From Fidelibacterota bacterium (lineage in GTDB: Bacteria > Marinisomatota > Marinisomatia > Marinisomatales > UBA1611): a stretch of DNA of 46,027 bases. Location of the stretch: positions 91,363 to 137,389 of the forward strand of contig PBAR01000011.1 of the NCBI GenBank assembly GCA_002718285.1, in the 5' to 3' direction. A model generated the notes under the pieces. It ran no database searches. It had not been told where the DNA came from and saw nothing but the letters and a program-made list of their open reading frames with translations. Shown here piece after piece: positions 26,446 through 36,700 of the stretch. The stretch's first letter is position 1; each line of letters starts with the position of its first letter. The position numbers and the translations under genes are program-made.

Positions 26446-27606
26446 TTGGATATTTCTTTTAAAAACCACATAAAAACGATTAAAAAATTATTTATAGCAA
26501 CCGGGCTAATTATTTTCAATAGCATATCTGGTAAGATTACTGATCTTGAGATATCAAAAATTGATTCAATTATTTATAAGGCAATTGAAGATTCTGTTTT
26601 CCCAGGAGCTGTTTTATGTTTTGGCAGTTCAAAAAATACTTCATTTATTAATGCTTATGGTAGATACGATTATTCACATAACAGTAAACCAGTCAAGGAT
26701 GATTGTATTTATGATCTTGCATCATTAACAAAAGTTATTGCCACAACCACCAGTATCATGAGATTAATTGAAACGGGATTATTAGATTTAAATGATAGAG
26801 TGTCCGATTATATTCCAGCATTTGGGGGAAAAATTAAAAAAACAATAACAATAAAAAATTTGCTTCTCCATAATAGCGGGCTTGCTCCTGGAAGGCCACT
26901 TTATTCATGTTGCGATACTAAAGAAGTTGCGATTGACAGCTTATTTAATTCAAAACTTAAATATAAAACTGGAGAGAAAACAGTCTACAGCGATTTGGGT
27001 TTTATTATGCTTGGTTTAGTTGTTGAAAAAATTACTAATCAATCATTGCAGAAATTCATTGATCAAATATTAAATCAAGAAATGCAAATGAGAGAAACAA
27101 TTTTTAACCCTGAAGATTTAATCTGGAAACGAATTATACCTACAGATCCTGATATAAATATGCGCCTTATAAAAAAACCTGGAAAGGTGCGAAATAAAAT
27201 AACGAGAAGTTTTAATGGAGTTGCTGGACACGCAGGACTTTTTTCAAGCGCAAATGATTTATCAATTTTTGCAAAAATGTATCTTAATAAAGGTGCTATC
27301 GATAATAAAAACATATTTTCTAAATCAACAGTCTCTAATTTTACAAAAAAGCAGTCAGAAAACAGTACTCGAGCGTTAGGCTGGGATACTGGAAACGGAA
27401 ACCAAAAAAATAAAATAGCAACTTTATTTTCTGAAAATGCATTTGGGCATACAGGCTTTACAGGAACATCAATATGGATTGACCCCGTGATTGATCTGTA
27501 TATAATACTCCTAACAAATAGAACCTATGAAATGACTGATAGATATCTTATTAAAAAGTTCAGACCCCAAATTCACGACTACATTATAAAATCTGTAATT
27601 AATTAA
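26446..27606 (+). CDS. Exported beta-lactamase-fold serine hydrolase, AmiE-like
   Basis: This 386-residue protein of the class C beta-lactamase/penicillin-binding superfamily has an N-terminal membrane or signal segment (about 14-29). The nucleophile motif is SLTK (Ser93, Lys96), the second motif is YSD (Tyr181), and HTG (335-337) replaces KTG. GHAGLFSSA is also typical of the family. In Bacillus subtilis the related AmiE (YbbE) removes the peptide from N-acetylmuramyl peptides and is encoded beside NamZ. The same neighbour occurs here, its ATG overlapping this stop as TAATG. The start is TTG. An N-acetylmuramyl-L-alanine amidase role is therefore likely but inferred; an esterase or D-aminopeptidase is possible. 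Confidence 0.8.
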   Translation: MDISFKNHIKTIKKLFIATGLIIFNSISGKITDLEISKIDSIIYKAIEDSVFPGAVLCFGSSKNTSFINAYGRYDYSHNSKPVKDDCIYDLASLTKVIATTTSIMRLIETGLLDLNDRVSDYIPAFGGKIKKTITIKNLLLHNSGLAPGRPLYSCCDTKEVAIDSLFNSKLKYKTGEKTVYSDLGFIMLGLVVEKITNQSLQKFIDQILNQEMQMRETIFNPEDLIWKRIIPTDPDINMRLIKKPGKVRNKITRSFNGVAGHAGLFSSANDLSIFAKMYLNKGAIDNKNIFSKSTVSNFTKKQSENSTRALGWDTGNGNQKNKIATLFSENAFGHTGFTGTSIWIDPVIDLYIILLTNRTYEMTDRYLIKKFRPQIHDYIIKSVIN

Positions 27607-28796
27607 TGTTTAATTCTCGTCTCCTTCTTCCCTTCTTTCTATTAATTCAATCAATTGAAGGAAAAGTAAAAGTAGGCATAGATGTTTTATCAGAAAATAA
27701 TTTTTCTATAATAAAAAATAAAAAAGTTGGTTTAATTATCAATCACACAAGCATAAATAATAATTGGGAATCAACCATTAAAATTATAAAAGAATCAAAC
27801 GTTTGCGAATTAGTAGGAATATTTACTCCAGAACATGGTTTTGATGGCACATTAGATAAATACATCAACTATAAAGATAGCCTTATTTATAACACTCCGG
27901 TTTATAGTCTCTATGGAAAGAATTTAAGGCCAGAAAAAAAGGCAATTAAAAACATTGATTATTTAATGTTTGATATCCTTGATATCGGAGTACGTTTTTA
28001 TACTTACATAGGTACTATGAAATATTGTATGGAGGTCGCTGATGAAAATAACATTGGTTTTATTGTGCTTGACAGGCCCAATCCAATAAATGGCGTGGAC
28101 ATATCTGGTCCGGTGCTGGACAAAGAAAATATATTTGGTTTGGCAGGATCGCACAATCTTCCAATTAGACATGGCATGACCCCTGGTGAGCTCGCCCTTC
28201 TGTTTAAAGCTGATGGTAAAATGAATTTAGATCTTCAGATAGTAAAAATGGAAGGCTGGGAAAGAAAAATGTGGTTTGATGAAACCGGGGTCCCTTGGGT
28301 GAATCCATCACCAAATATCAGGAATATAAATCAAGCTATTTTGTACCCCGGGTTAGGATTATTTGAAAGATTAAACATAGCAAATAAAAGAGGCCTGCCA
28401 TCACCTTTTGAAATGATTGGTGCCCCCTGGATAAACCCGGGTGAATTTGTAGAAAACTTAAACAAATACAACATCCCGGGTGTCAACTTTACTCCAATAA
28501 AATTTTATCCTGAAAACCATAAATACAAGGGTCAGCTTTGTGGTGGTATATATATTACAATAACAGATCGTAAAAAAATTCGACCTGTCAATCTTGGATT
28601 CATTATTATATTAAGTCTTTATAATCTATATCCAGAAGAATTTGATATAGATAAACTGTGGCATATTACACGATCAAAAAAAATAATTAGTCTGATAAAA
28701 AACAATTCAAACATTGATATTCTAAATAATTCTTGGAAAGAAAGTCTGGCAGTTTTTCAGGAAAAAAGATTAAAATATCTTTTATATATAGAATAA
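27606..28796 (+). CDS. namZ: NamZ-type exo-beta-N-acetylmuramidase (DUF1343)
   Basis: This 396-residue enzyme belongs to the family (glycoside hydrolase family 171) that releases N-acetylmuramic acid from the non-reducing end of peptidoglycan fragments. The family pattern is clear: KVGLIINHTSIN, GIFTPEHGFDG, DRPNPINGVDISGP, and VPWVNPSPNIRN. A signal peptide (about 1-19, ending SIEG) suggests it acts in the periplasm or outside the cell. It is translationally coupled to the AmiE-like hydrolase. NagZ and MurNAc transport or kinase genes are not in the window. Confidence 0.9.
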   Translation: MFNSRLLLPFFLLIQSIEGKVKVGIDVLSENNFSIIKNKKVGLIINHTSINNNWESTIKIIKESNVCELVGIFTPEHGFDGTLDKYINYKDSLIYNTPVYSLYGKNLRPEKKAIKNIDYLMFDILDIGVRFYTYIGTMKYCMEVADENNIGFIVLDRPNPINGVDISGPVLDKENIFGLAGSHNLPIRHGMTPGELALLFKADGKMNLDLQIVKMEGWERKMWFDETGVPWVNPSPNIRNINQAILYPGLGLFERLNIANKRGLPSPFEMIGAPWINPGEFVENLNKYNIPGVNFTPIKFYPENHKYKGQLCGGIYITITDRKKIRPVNLGFIIILSLYNLYPEEFDIDKLWHITRSKKIISLIKNNSNIDILNNSWKESLAVFQEKRLKYLLYIE

Positions 28797-28803
28797 AATA
28801 ACT

Positions 28804-31539
28804 TTGAGAAATTTTACACAGTTTTTACCATTTTTTTTTATATCTACAGTATTTGCAGGTTATAATAACCAGGGGGAGGAAAAATCTGTCAATACCCAGG
28901 ATTTTACTGTTCAAGTAAAGTGGGGATTAAAATCAAAAACAAAACAAAAATGGGATGGAAGTGTCAATGCTATAAACGGTACAATATTAAAAGTTACACC
29001 TTTTATAAGACACAGCATGATTGACGAAGAAAAGCTGATTTCTAAAAATTCCTGGATTTCTACGACCTACACAAGCACAGAAGGTGTTTTTATACATCTA
29101 ATTGGATATTCAGCAACAATCTTATCATTTTCAACATTAAGTGGTGATTTTCATTTCAAAATAGATACTTTGCATAGAGAAAGAGAATTAGAACTATTAA
29201 GTGGACATGTCCAAATTTCAGATATTTCTGATAAATATAATTTCAAAATAGAAGGTCTGGAACACGATATATATGGAGAAGGAAAAGCTATTATAAAACC
29301 AAAAACTGCGGATGTTGACTCCTACGGAACTTGGGAAATACAATATACTTGCGGCAATAATGGAATAAAGGAAAATGGCGGAATAAGAATTTCCTGGCAC
29401 TTTACCAAAGACTGGGGAACTCCTCAGTTCAATAAACCAGAATCACCAAATTTTGTATCCTATAGTCACTCTAATAACTCAAAATTATTATTAGGAAGTG
29501 ATCATCAGGGGTTTTTTGAATACCCATTTACCAATGGCAGAATTTTGATTTTAGCTGGTGAAGATTTAGAAGCTGGGTCAAAAATAAAAATAGTATTGGG
29601 TGACACCAAATATGGATCACCAGGATACCAATCTGCAACAATCGCAGATTCATCATTTGTATTCCGGGTTGAATCCTGTAGTGAATATAAAAAAAATGAA
29701 GGATTCCCTATTTACCGTCGTCTAAAAAACAATCCGACTTTAAATATTACATCAAAAAAAATTATGGAAAATATATTTATTGTTGTTCCTACTATATCAA
29801 AAATAAACCAATATTTTTCAGCAAAATTTAGAATTGAAGACAAATTTAGAAATAAGGTGGAAAACGATTTTGATTATATTGAAATATATTGTTCAAAAAA
29901 TAATCAAAAACGGCTAATTAAAGAGTATTACTTACCTAAAAACAAAAACCATGGTTTTAGAATTGATAGTTTGAAATTAACTGAAACTGGGATATGGCAT
30001 ATCGAAATAAACAAAGATAAGTCACTGTTAGGTCGTAGTAATCCTATTTACATAACAAGCGGGAATAATAATAAAAAAATATATTGGGGAGAATTACATG
30101 GGCATACAAAATTTTCAGATGGTTATGGCAGTGCAATAAAATATCTTCAACATGCAAAAAACAATGCCTTTCTTGATTTTGCTTTTATAACCGATCACGA
30201 TGTTGAACTTGATGCACCAGATTTCACAGTAAAGCAGATGTACGAGAATAATAAGAAAGCAGTAAAAAGAATATCTGATAATAGATTTATATCTGGCTGG
30301 TCCTGGGAATGGTCTCCTAACCGGACAACCACTACATCTAAATACCCCTATGGTGACCACAATGTATATTTCTTATGCGATAAAACAAATATTTTTCCAT
30401 CTGGAGAATTAAAGTCTCAGACCTTACCCCAGCTTTACGATCAATTAAAAAATCACAAACAAAAAGAAAAAATCCATATCATTCCTCATGTAGGAGGCGC
30501 CATAACTAATTGGGAGTATCATAGTCCTTATTTTGAAAAATTAGCAGAGATTTACTCTGTTCATGGTTCATTTGAAAATTTTGGACAAATCGCTTTGGAC
30601 AAAGGATATCATGTAGGTTTTGTTGCGGCAAGCGATTCCCACTCAGGACAAATAGGAGGGTTTAGTCCAGGTGTTTCTGCAAATCATTTTGTGAATGGTG
30701 GTTTAACCGCTATTATAACAAATAATTTATCAGATGGATCTTTATCAAGTGCTATGAAAAAAAGAATGGTTTATGCAACTACCGGAAAAAGGATTTTTGT
30801 TGATTTCAAAATTAATAATGAATGGATGGGGTCAATTATTAAATCATCTACCGCTCCAACCATCCATGCGCTTGTTTCAGGAGAAAAACAAATAAGAATA
30901 CTCGACATACTAAAAAATGGACGAGTAATTCATACAAAGCATAATAAAATAATAAATGATGGGACATTACATATTCTATGGAAAAATGATATTGATAAAA
31001 ATGATCTTACAAATTTTAATGAAGGTTTTTGGAGCAGAAGATTACGTTCAGTCAATTGGACAGGATTGTTGGAATCAGATTTTATTGAACTAATTGATGT
31101 GTACTCATTTGAAACAAATAAAGATATAATAACAAAAAATAATAGTAATATTAAATGGAATTCGGATACAAGAGGCGATTACGATGGAATAGCAATTAAA
31201 GTAAATAATCAATATAAAGATATCACATTAAGCATAAGCACAAATGATTTCAAATCAATTGCTGGTCCGAGTGGAATAAAAAGAAAACAAACATCTAAAA
31301 ATATTTGGGAGAACTTCAAGTTCTCTTATAACAGTATCCCTGATAATGGATTAGAACTAAGCATTAATAGTAGAGATAAAATATTTATCTATAAGGGAAC
31401 GCCAGAGTTTTATGAATTAAGTTTGAACTATACTGATAATAGTTTATTGCATAAAAAGAATTATTATTATTTGAGAGCTACACAAATAGATGGTAATATG
31501 GCATGGTCAAGTCCAATATGGGTAGAATATGATTACTAA
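28804..31539 (+). CDS. Exported DUF3604 (PHP-like) protein B with long N-terminal region
   Basis: This 911-residue protein has a signal peptide (about 1-18), about 170 residues of unknown beta-rich sequence, then a beta-sandwich region (about 180-420) like that of protein A. A DUF3604 domain begins near 426. Metal-site motifs are intact: ELHGH (His432, His434), TDHD (Asp464, His465, Asp466), IPHVGG and ASDSH. The family's YATTGKRIFVDF is present. About 200 further residues lie between this domain and the same AWSSPIW ending as protein A. The start is TTG, seven bases after namZ; no ribosome-binding site is evident. It overlaps the next gene by 11 bases. The extra N-terminal region may recognise the substrate. 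Confidence 0.83.
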   Translation: MRNFTQFLPFFFISTVFAGYNNQGEEKSVNTQDFTVQVKWGLKSKTKQKWDGSVNAINGTILKVTPFIRHSMIDEEKLISKNSWISTTYTSTEGVFIHLIGYSATILSFSTLSGDFHFKIDTLHRERELELLSGHVQISDISDKYNFKIEGLEHDIYGEGKAIIKPKTADVDSYGTWEIQYTCGNNGIKENGGIRISWHFTKDWGTPQFNKPESPNFVSYSHSNNSKLLLGSDHQGFFEYPFTNGRILILAGEDLEAGSKIKIVLGDTKYGSPGYQSATIADSSFVFRVESCSEYKKNEGFPIYRRLKNNPTLNITSKKIMENIFIVVPTISKINQYFSAKFRIEDKFRNKVENDFDYIEIYCSKNNQKRLIKEYYLPKNKNHGFRIDSLKLTETGIWHIEINKDKSLLGRSNPIYITSGNNNKKIYWGELHGHTKFSDGYGSAIKYLQHAKNNAFLDFAFITDHDVELDAPDFTVKQMYENNKKAVKRISDNRFISGWSWEWSPNRTTTTSKYPYGDHNVYFLCDKTNIFPSGELKSQTLPQLYDQLKNHKQKEKIHIIPHVGGAITNWEYHSPYFEKLAEIYSVHGSFENFGQIALDKGYHVGFVAASDSHSGQIGGFSPGVSANHFVNGGLTAIITNNLSDGSLSSAMKKRMVYATTGKRIFVDFKINNEWMGSIIKSSTAPTIHALVSGEKQIRILDILKNGRVIHTKHNKIINDGTLHILWKNDIDKNDLTNFNEGFWSRRLRSVNWTGLLESDFIELIDVYSFETNKDIITKNNSNIKWNSDTRGDYDGIAIKVNNQYKDITLSISTNDFKSIAGPSGIKRKQTSKNIWENFKFSYNSIPDNGLELSINSRDKIFIYKGTPEFYELSLNYTDNSLLHKKNYYYLRATQIDGNMAWSSPIWVEYDY

Positions 31540-33673
31540 TATTATCATCAACATAATATTAACTCTCATTTTATTATTCCCAGATTTACTTTATTGTAAT
31601 TTGTCTGGTTCTGAATCTAGGTACGTGCGAATTGGTTCGCTACAAAGCCACTTTACTGCATACGGATCTGAAAGAGCATGGAACAATAGCTATTATGAAG
31701 GTATGATATGGCCTGCAGATTATGACTACCAAGATAATGCTGTTATTAAGCGGGCATGGATTTCATCAAAAAATTATACAGATCCTTCATCTTATAATTG
31801 GGATACATATAGTATTTATTTGACTTTAGATTATGTTGAAACATCTGTTTTCCCTATAGAGTTTAAACAGGTTGCGAGATTTGAACCTCCAATTGTTTAT
31901 GTAGATGGCATTGATATTTATTCTGTGTACGGATCTGATATTGATCAAATTAATCCGAATATTAAAGCAGACAGATTAATAATTAACACTGTAAATACTT
32001 CAATGGGATTAACATTAAAAAGAAAAATCCATGTATTTAGTCAACAGTACCATGATAATTATTTTATTAAAGAATTTATATTTATAAATACTGGGAATAC
32101 AGATTATGATGATGAAGTAGAGCTTAATACGCCATTAAATGATCTAAGAATTGGATGGGGTTATCGATACAGCGGTAGCCGTGAAGGGGCAACTAAAATT
32201 GGGCATGCGCAAAACTGGGGCAGGCACAATTGGTTTACAAAGAGAGGAGAAAATTATAGTGAGCGTATGAATGAAAACATTGATGAGAATAATCCAATTG
32301 TGGATTGGCTTAGGTGCGGGTTCCAATGGACAGGTCAATCATCCCTTAACTCATTCAACAACGTTGGTGCTCCTGATAAAAATGGGAATGGACGTTTAAC
32401 TTCGCCACAACATGCAGGAATATGTATCCTGCATGTTGATAAAAACCCTAATGATAATGCTGATGATCCAAATCAACCAAATTATTTAGGGTGGCATGGT
32501 GGTGGAACATTCCCAAGCATTGGGAATCTCAGGCCTTCAGATTTATTAGGTATGCAACAAGTATATGATATGATAAGCGGTAACCCGCATTTAGATATTG
32601 GGTCACCAGAAAGGGTGGACGAAATAACATTTGGGGACTTGGAGTCTGAATCATATTTATTGCATGCAATAGACCCTTACTCTATTCATAATGACGGCGG
32701 CGGAATGAATATAATGATTTGCTATGGCCCTTTTAATCTTAATCATGGAGATAGTATACGAATTGTAGAGGTTGAAGGCATCAATGGAATTAATAGACAA
32801 CTATGTGAAATAGTAGGGAAAAAATGGCAAGAAAACACTTCGCCATTTTTATTGCCTAATGGAGATGAAACAAATAATAGAGATATATATAAAAATTCTT
32901 GGATCTTTACAGGTAAAGATTCAATTATGAAAACATTTGGACGTGCAAAAAGAAATTTTGATAATGAATTTAATATACCTCTTCCTCCGCTACCACCTTC
33001 TCTTTTTAATGTCAGGTCTGGAGGAGATAGAATTTATCTAACATGGGCACCTAGCCCATCAGAGATAGATTCAGATTTTGCTGGATATAAAATATTCAGA
33101 TCTGTGGGGAAACCAGATACTACATATGAGGAGATTTATAGTGGGCCAGCTGGGGAATATTCATATGAAGACTTAACTGCTACTAGAGGATTTTCATATT
33201 ACTACTATATTTCTTCATTTAACGATGGCTCAAATAACATAGACGGGACTACCAACCCCAAAGGACAATTATCAAGTAATAGATTTTACACAAAAACTAC
33301 AATTCCTGCTTTTTTAAGAAGGGAGGCTGGAAAAAATCTAAATAATATCAGAGTTGTACCAAACCCGTTCCACATATCTGCTAAAGATTTACAATACACT
33401 AATGAAAATAACAAAATAATGTTTTTAAATATTCCTCCGTATTGTGAAATAAAAATTTTTACAGAGAGAGGAGATCTAATAAATACTATAAAACATAGTG
33501 ATGGAAGTGGAGATGAATCATGGGATTCATTAAGCGAAACTCGACAATTAGTTTCTAGCGGTATTTATATTGCACACTTTAAAGTAACAAAAAACTATAT
33601 TCATCCTAGCACAAATGATTTGATTTTTAAAAAAGGAGATCAGACATTAAAAAAATTTATGATAATTAGATAA
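31529..33673 (+). CDS. Exported protein with FN3 and FlgD/T9SS-like C-terminus (copy A)
   Basis: This 714-residue protein has a signal peptide (about 1-22). Its long N-terminal domain (about 28-470) shares with the protein at 36983 the WPAxYxxQD, YHDNYFIxE and GINGINRxLC segments. An FN3-like module follows (about 490-580: LFNVRSGGDRIYLTWAPSPS). The final domain starts with IRVVPNPF and contains FTERGDLINTI and VSSGIYIAHF, as in FlgD-Ig or T9SS sorting domains. No catalytic motif is recognised. It overlaps DUF3604 protein B by 11 bases. It is probably a surface-displayed binding partner for the receptor encoded next (inference). Confidence 0.78.
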   Translation: MITNIIINIILTLILLFPDLLYCNLSGSESRYVRIGSLQSHFTAYGSERAWNNSYYEGMIWPADYDYQDNAVIKRAWISSKNYTDPSSYNWDTYSIYLTLDYVETSVFPIEFKQVARFEPPIVYVDGIDIYSVYGSDIDQINPNIKADRLIINTVNTSMGLTLKRKIHVFSQQYHDNYFIKEFIFINTGNTDYDDEVELNTPLNDLRIGWGYRYSGSREGATKIGHAQNWGRHNWFTKRGENYSERMNENIDENNPIVDWLRCGFQWTGQSSLNSFNNVGAPDKNGNGRLTSPQHAGICILHVDKNPNDNADDPNQPNYLGWHGGGTFPSIGNLRPSDLLGMQQVYDMISGNPHLDIGSPERVDEITFGDLESESYLLHAIDPYSIHNDGGGMNIMICYGPFNLNHGDSIRIVEVEGINGINRQLCEIVGKKWQENTSPFLLPNGDETNNRDIYKNSWIFTGKDSIMKTFGRAKRNFDNEFNIPLPPLPPSLFNVRSGGDRIYLTWAPSPSEIDSDFAGYKIFRSVGKPDTTYEEIYSGPAGEYSYEDLTATRGFSYYYYISSFNDGSNNIDGTTNPKGQLSSNRFYTKTTIPAFLRREAGKNLNNIRVVPNPFHISAKDLQYTNENNKIMFLNIPPYCEIKIFTERGDLINTIKHSDGSGDESWDSLSETRQLVSSGIYIAHFKVTKNYIHPSTNDLIFKKGDQTLKKFMIIR

Positions 33674-33707
33674 ACTTTACTGTTCCTGGATTCTAATATA
33701 TTTTTTT

Positions 33708-33733
33708 TTATTGTTAATATTTATTGTTAATAT
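33708..33733. repeat. Perfect 13-base tandem duplication
   Basis: TTATTGTTAATAT occurs twice head to tail (33708-33720 and 33721-33733) in the 85-base gap before receptor B, the largest gap within the plus-strand locus. It could be an AT-rich promoter or regulator site, or simple slippage. Confidence 0.6.
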
Positions 33734-33758
33734 CCGCAAAGAAAATTGATTTTTCACT

Positions 33759-36700
33759 TTGGAATCTTCGTATCTGCTTAAAATTAACTTCAATGTATTT
33801 AAATCTTTCTTTAATAAATATTTAATATATTTATTCTACTTTTTTATTCCAGATATTTCTAGCGCAGGAATAACTGGGAAAATTTCTGGCCGGGTAATTG
33901 ATGCAAAAACCAAAACGCCTCTTTTTTCATCTAATATTATTGTTCAGGAAACAACCATCGGTTCTTTCACGGATGATGATGGTTATTTTGCAATAATTAA
34001 TATTCCCCCTGGTAGGTATAATGTAAAATGTTCTATGATCGGATATAAAGACTACATTATTCAAGATGTCAGAGTAGAAATTGACCAAACAACGGATCTT
34101 CTTTTTTTAATGAATATTGAAATTATTTTTGGCGAACAGATTACTGTTGAAGCTAAAAAAAAGATAATAAAGAAAGATATCGCAGCAACACATGTAAGTA
34201 TTACATCAAAAACTATAGAACAACTTCCTTTAGGAAGCATTGATGATGTTTTAGGGCTATATACAGGAATAACAAATAGTTTGGGTATACGTGGTGGAGA
34301 CCCTAGCCAAACATTATTTATGGTGGATGGGGTTTCATTAAAAGAAGAAAGAAACAATTTGCCTATAACTGCACTTCCATTAAGTGCTGTAAAACAAATT
34401 TCGGCACAGACTGGAGGCTTTAACGCAGAATATAATAATGTTCGCTCTGGTTTGATAAATGTAGTAACAAAAGAAGGTAATATAAGGAAATATAGTGGAT
34501 CTATATCAATAAAACAGAGTCAACCATCCCCCAAACATTTTGGCATTTCACCATATAATAAAAACTCATTTTGGCTCCGTCCTTATCTAGATCCAGATGT
34601 TTGCTGGACAGGAACAGATAATGGGAATTGGGATGAATATACTCAAAGGCAATTCCCTCGATTTGATGGATGGAATTCTGTGTCAAATGATTTTGTGGTT
34701 GATAACAATCTTGATAATGATATTACGCCATCAGCAGCACAAAAAGTATATTTATGGGAGCACAGAAAAAAAGGTTTTATCCAAAAGCCTGATCAAAACC
34801 TTGATTTAGGGTTCGGGGGACCGGTCCCGTTAATAAGTCAATATTTTGGCAATCTTCGATTTTTTTTGTCATATAGATATGTTCAAAATATGTATTTAAT
34901 GCAACTCTCCAGAGATGGTATATATAATAAAAGTTTTTTGATTAAAACAACTTCTGATATTTCAAAAACAACCAAAGTTTCTGTTTTATTATTAAATAAT
35001 ATATTAGAAGCCACAACATCATCCCGTACTGGAGAAACCACATTTATGAAGAATGTTTATGATGTTGCCAGCGAAATAGACAGAAAAGGCTTTACAATAC
35101 CTTGGAGAATATTTACAAATACATATTGGAGCCAAACAGATAGAAACTACAGCATGATATCTGCAAAAATTTCTAGACTTGTTAACCCTCAAACATTTTA
35201 TGAAATCCAATTACAAAATTTTAAAATAAAATACAATACAGGCCCAATGAGGGATAGGGATAATAATTTAAAATATGAAATATTTCCTGGATATATTGTT
35301 GATGAAGCACCTTTTGGTTTTGAGGAAGATCCTATTTTTGGCATTGATGGTCTTGGAATGGGTGGCTCTGTAAGCACTTCTAGAGATTCAAGTATATTTA
35401 ATACCTTTTCATTAAAATTTAATCTAAACAGTCAAATAAATAGAAGAAACAATATTAAATCTGGAATAAAACTTGTTTATGATAATTTCAATTTAAAATA
35501 CGGCATGGTTAATAAAGCGCTACCTGAGGGAAATTTCTTTAATATATCCACTGGTCATCCATATAGAATCAATTATTATATTCAAGATAAAATAGAATAT
35601 GATGGATTTATACCTATATTAGGTCTAGTCCTCGATTACATTAACCCCAACGGTAAATGGTATAATATCGATAATTTCTCAAGAGATTTTTTTTCTTCGA
35701 ATTATAGTAATGAAAATGAAAATTCATTTAAAAATAAAAAATCGAAATACCATCTATATATAAGTCCTCGTTTAAGCATTTCTCATCCAATCACAACAGA
35801 TTCAAAGTTCTATTTCAATTATGGTCATTATAGACAAATACCTTCCAATGAAAATTTGTTTAGAATTCAAAGATCCTCAATTAACCAACTCGATTATCTC
35901 GGAAACCCAAATCTCCCTCTTTCAAGAACTGTATCGTATGAGCTTGGATATGACCATTCCATTAAAGATATTTATTTATTTCACCTTTCAGCATATTATA
36001 AAAACATTGATGACCAAGAAGATTGGACACAATACATAAGCAATGATGGAAAAATTAACTACCAAAAATTAACTGCTGACAGCTATGAAGACATCCGAGG
36101 ATTTGAAATTTACACATCAAAGTTATATGGGAAATGGGTTACAGGGCAAATTAACTATGAGTATCGAGTAGAGACCAAAGGATATTTTGGGATAAAAAAG
36201 ATTTTTGAAAACCCATCAGATCAAAGAGAGTATTTAAGGTTAAACCTTTATCAAGAAAAACCGAGACCTAGACCAAGATTTAAATCAATTATTAATTTGC
36301 AAACCCCAAATAATTTTGGGCCCAAACTAGTTAATTCTAGGCCATTTAGTGATTGGTTGTTTAACATTGTGGCAGAATGGACTGCAGGATACTGGTTTAC
36401 CTGGAACCCAAATAACATACCAGGGGTAACGTATAATGTAAAATGGGATGATTTTAGTGATATAAAATTAAAAATATCTAAAACAATCAATTATGGAGAT
36501 ATCAATATAAAATTTTATTTAGATTGCAATAATCTATTCAATTTTAAGTATTTATCTGGAGAAAGTTTTTCTGATATGGATGATTATAATTATTATTTTT
36601 ATTCTTTACACCTTCCAGAAAATATTTCATCCAAATTAGCAAAAGATGGGTCACCCTATCCTAATATACCAGGCAAAGACAGACCTGGCGATTTTAGAAA

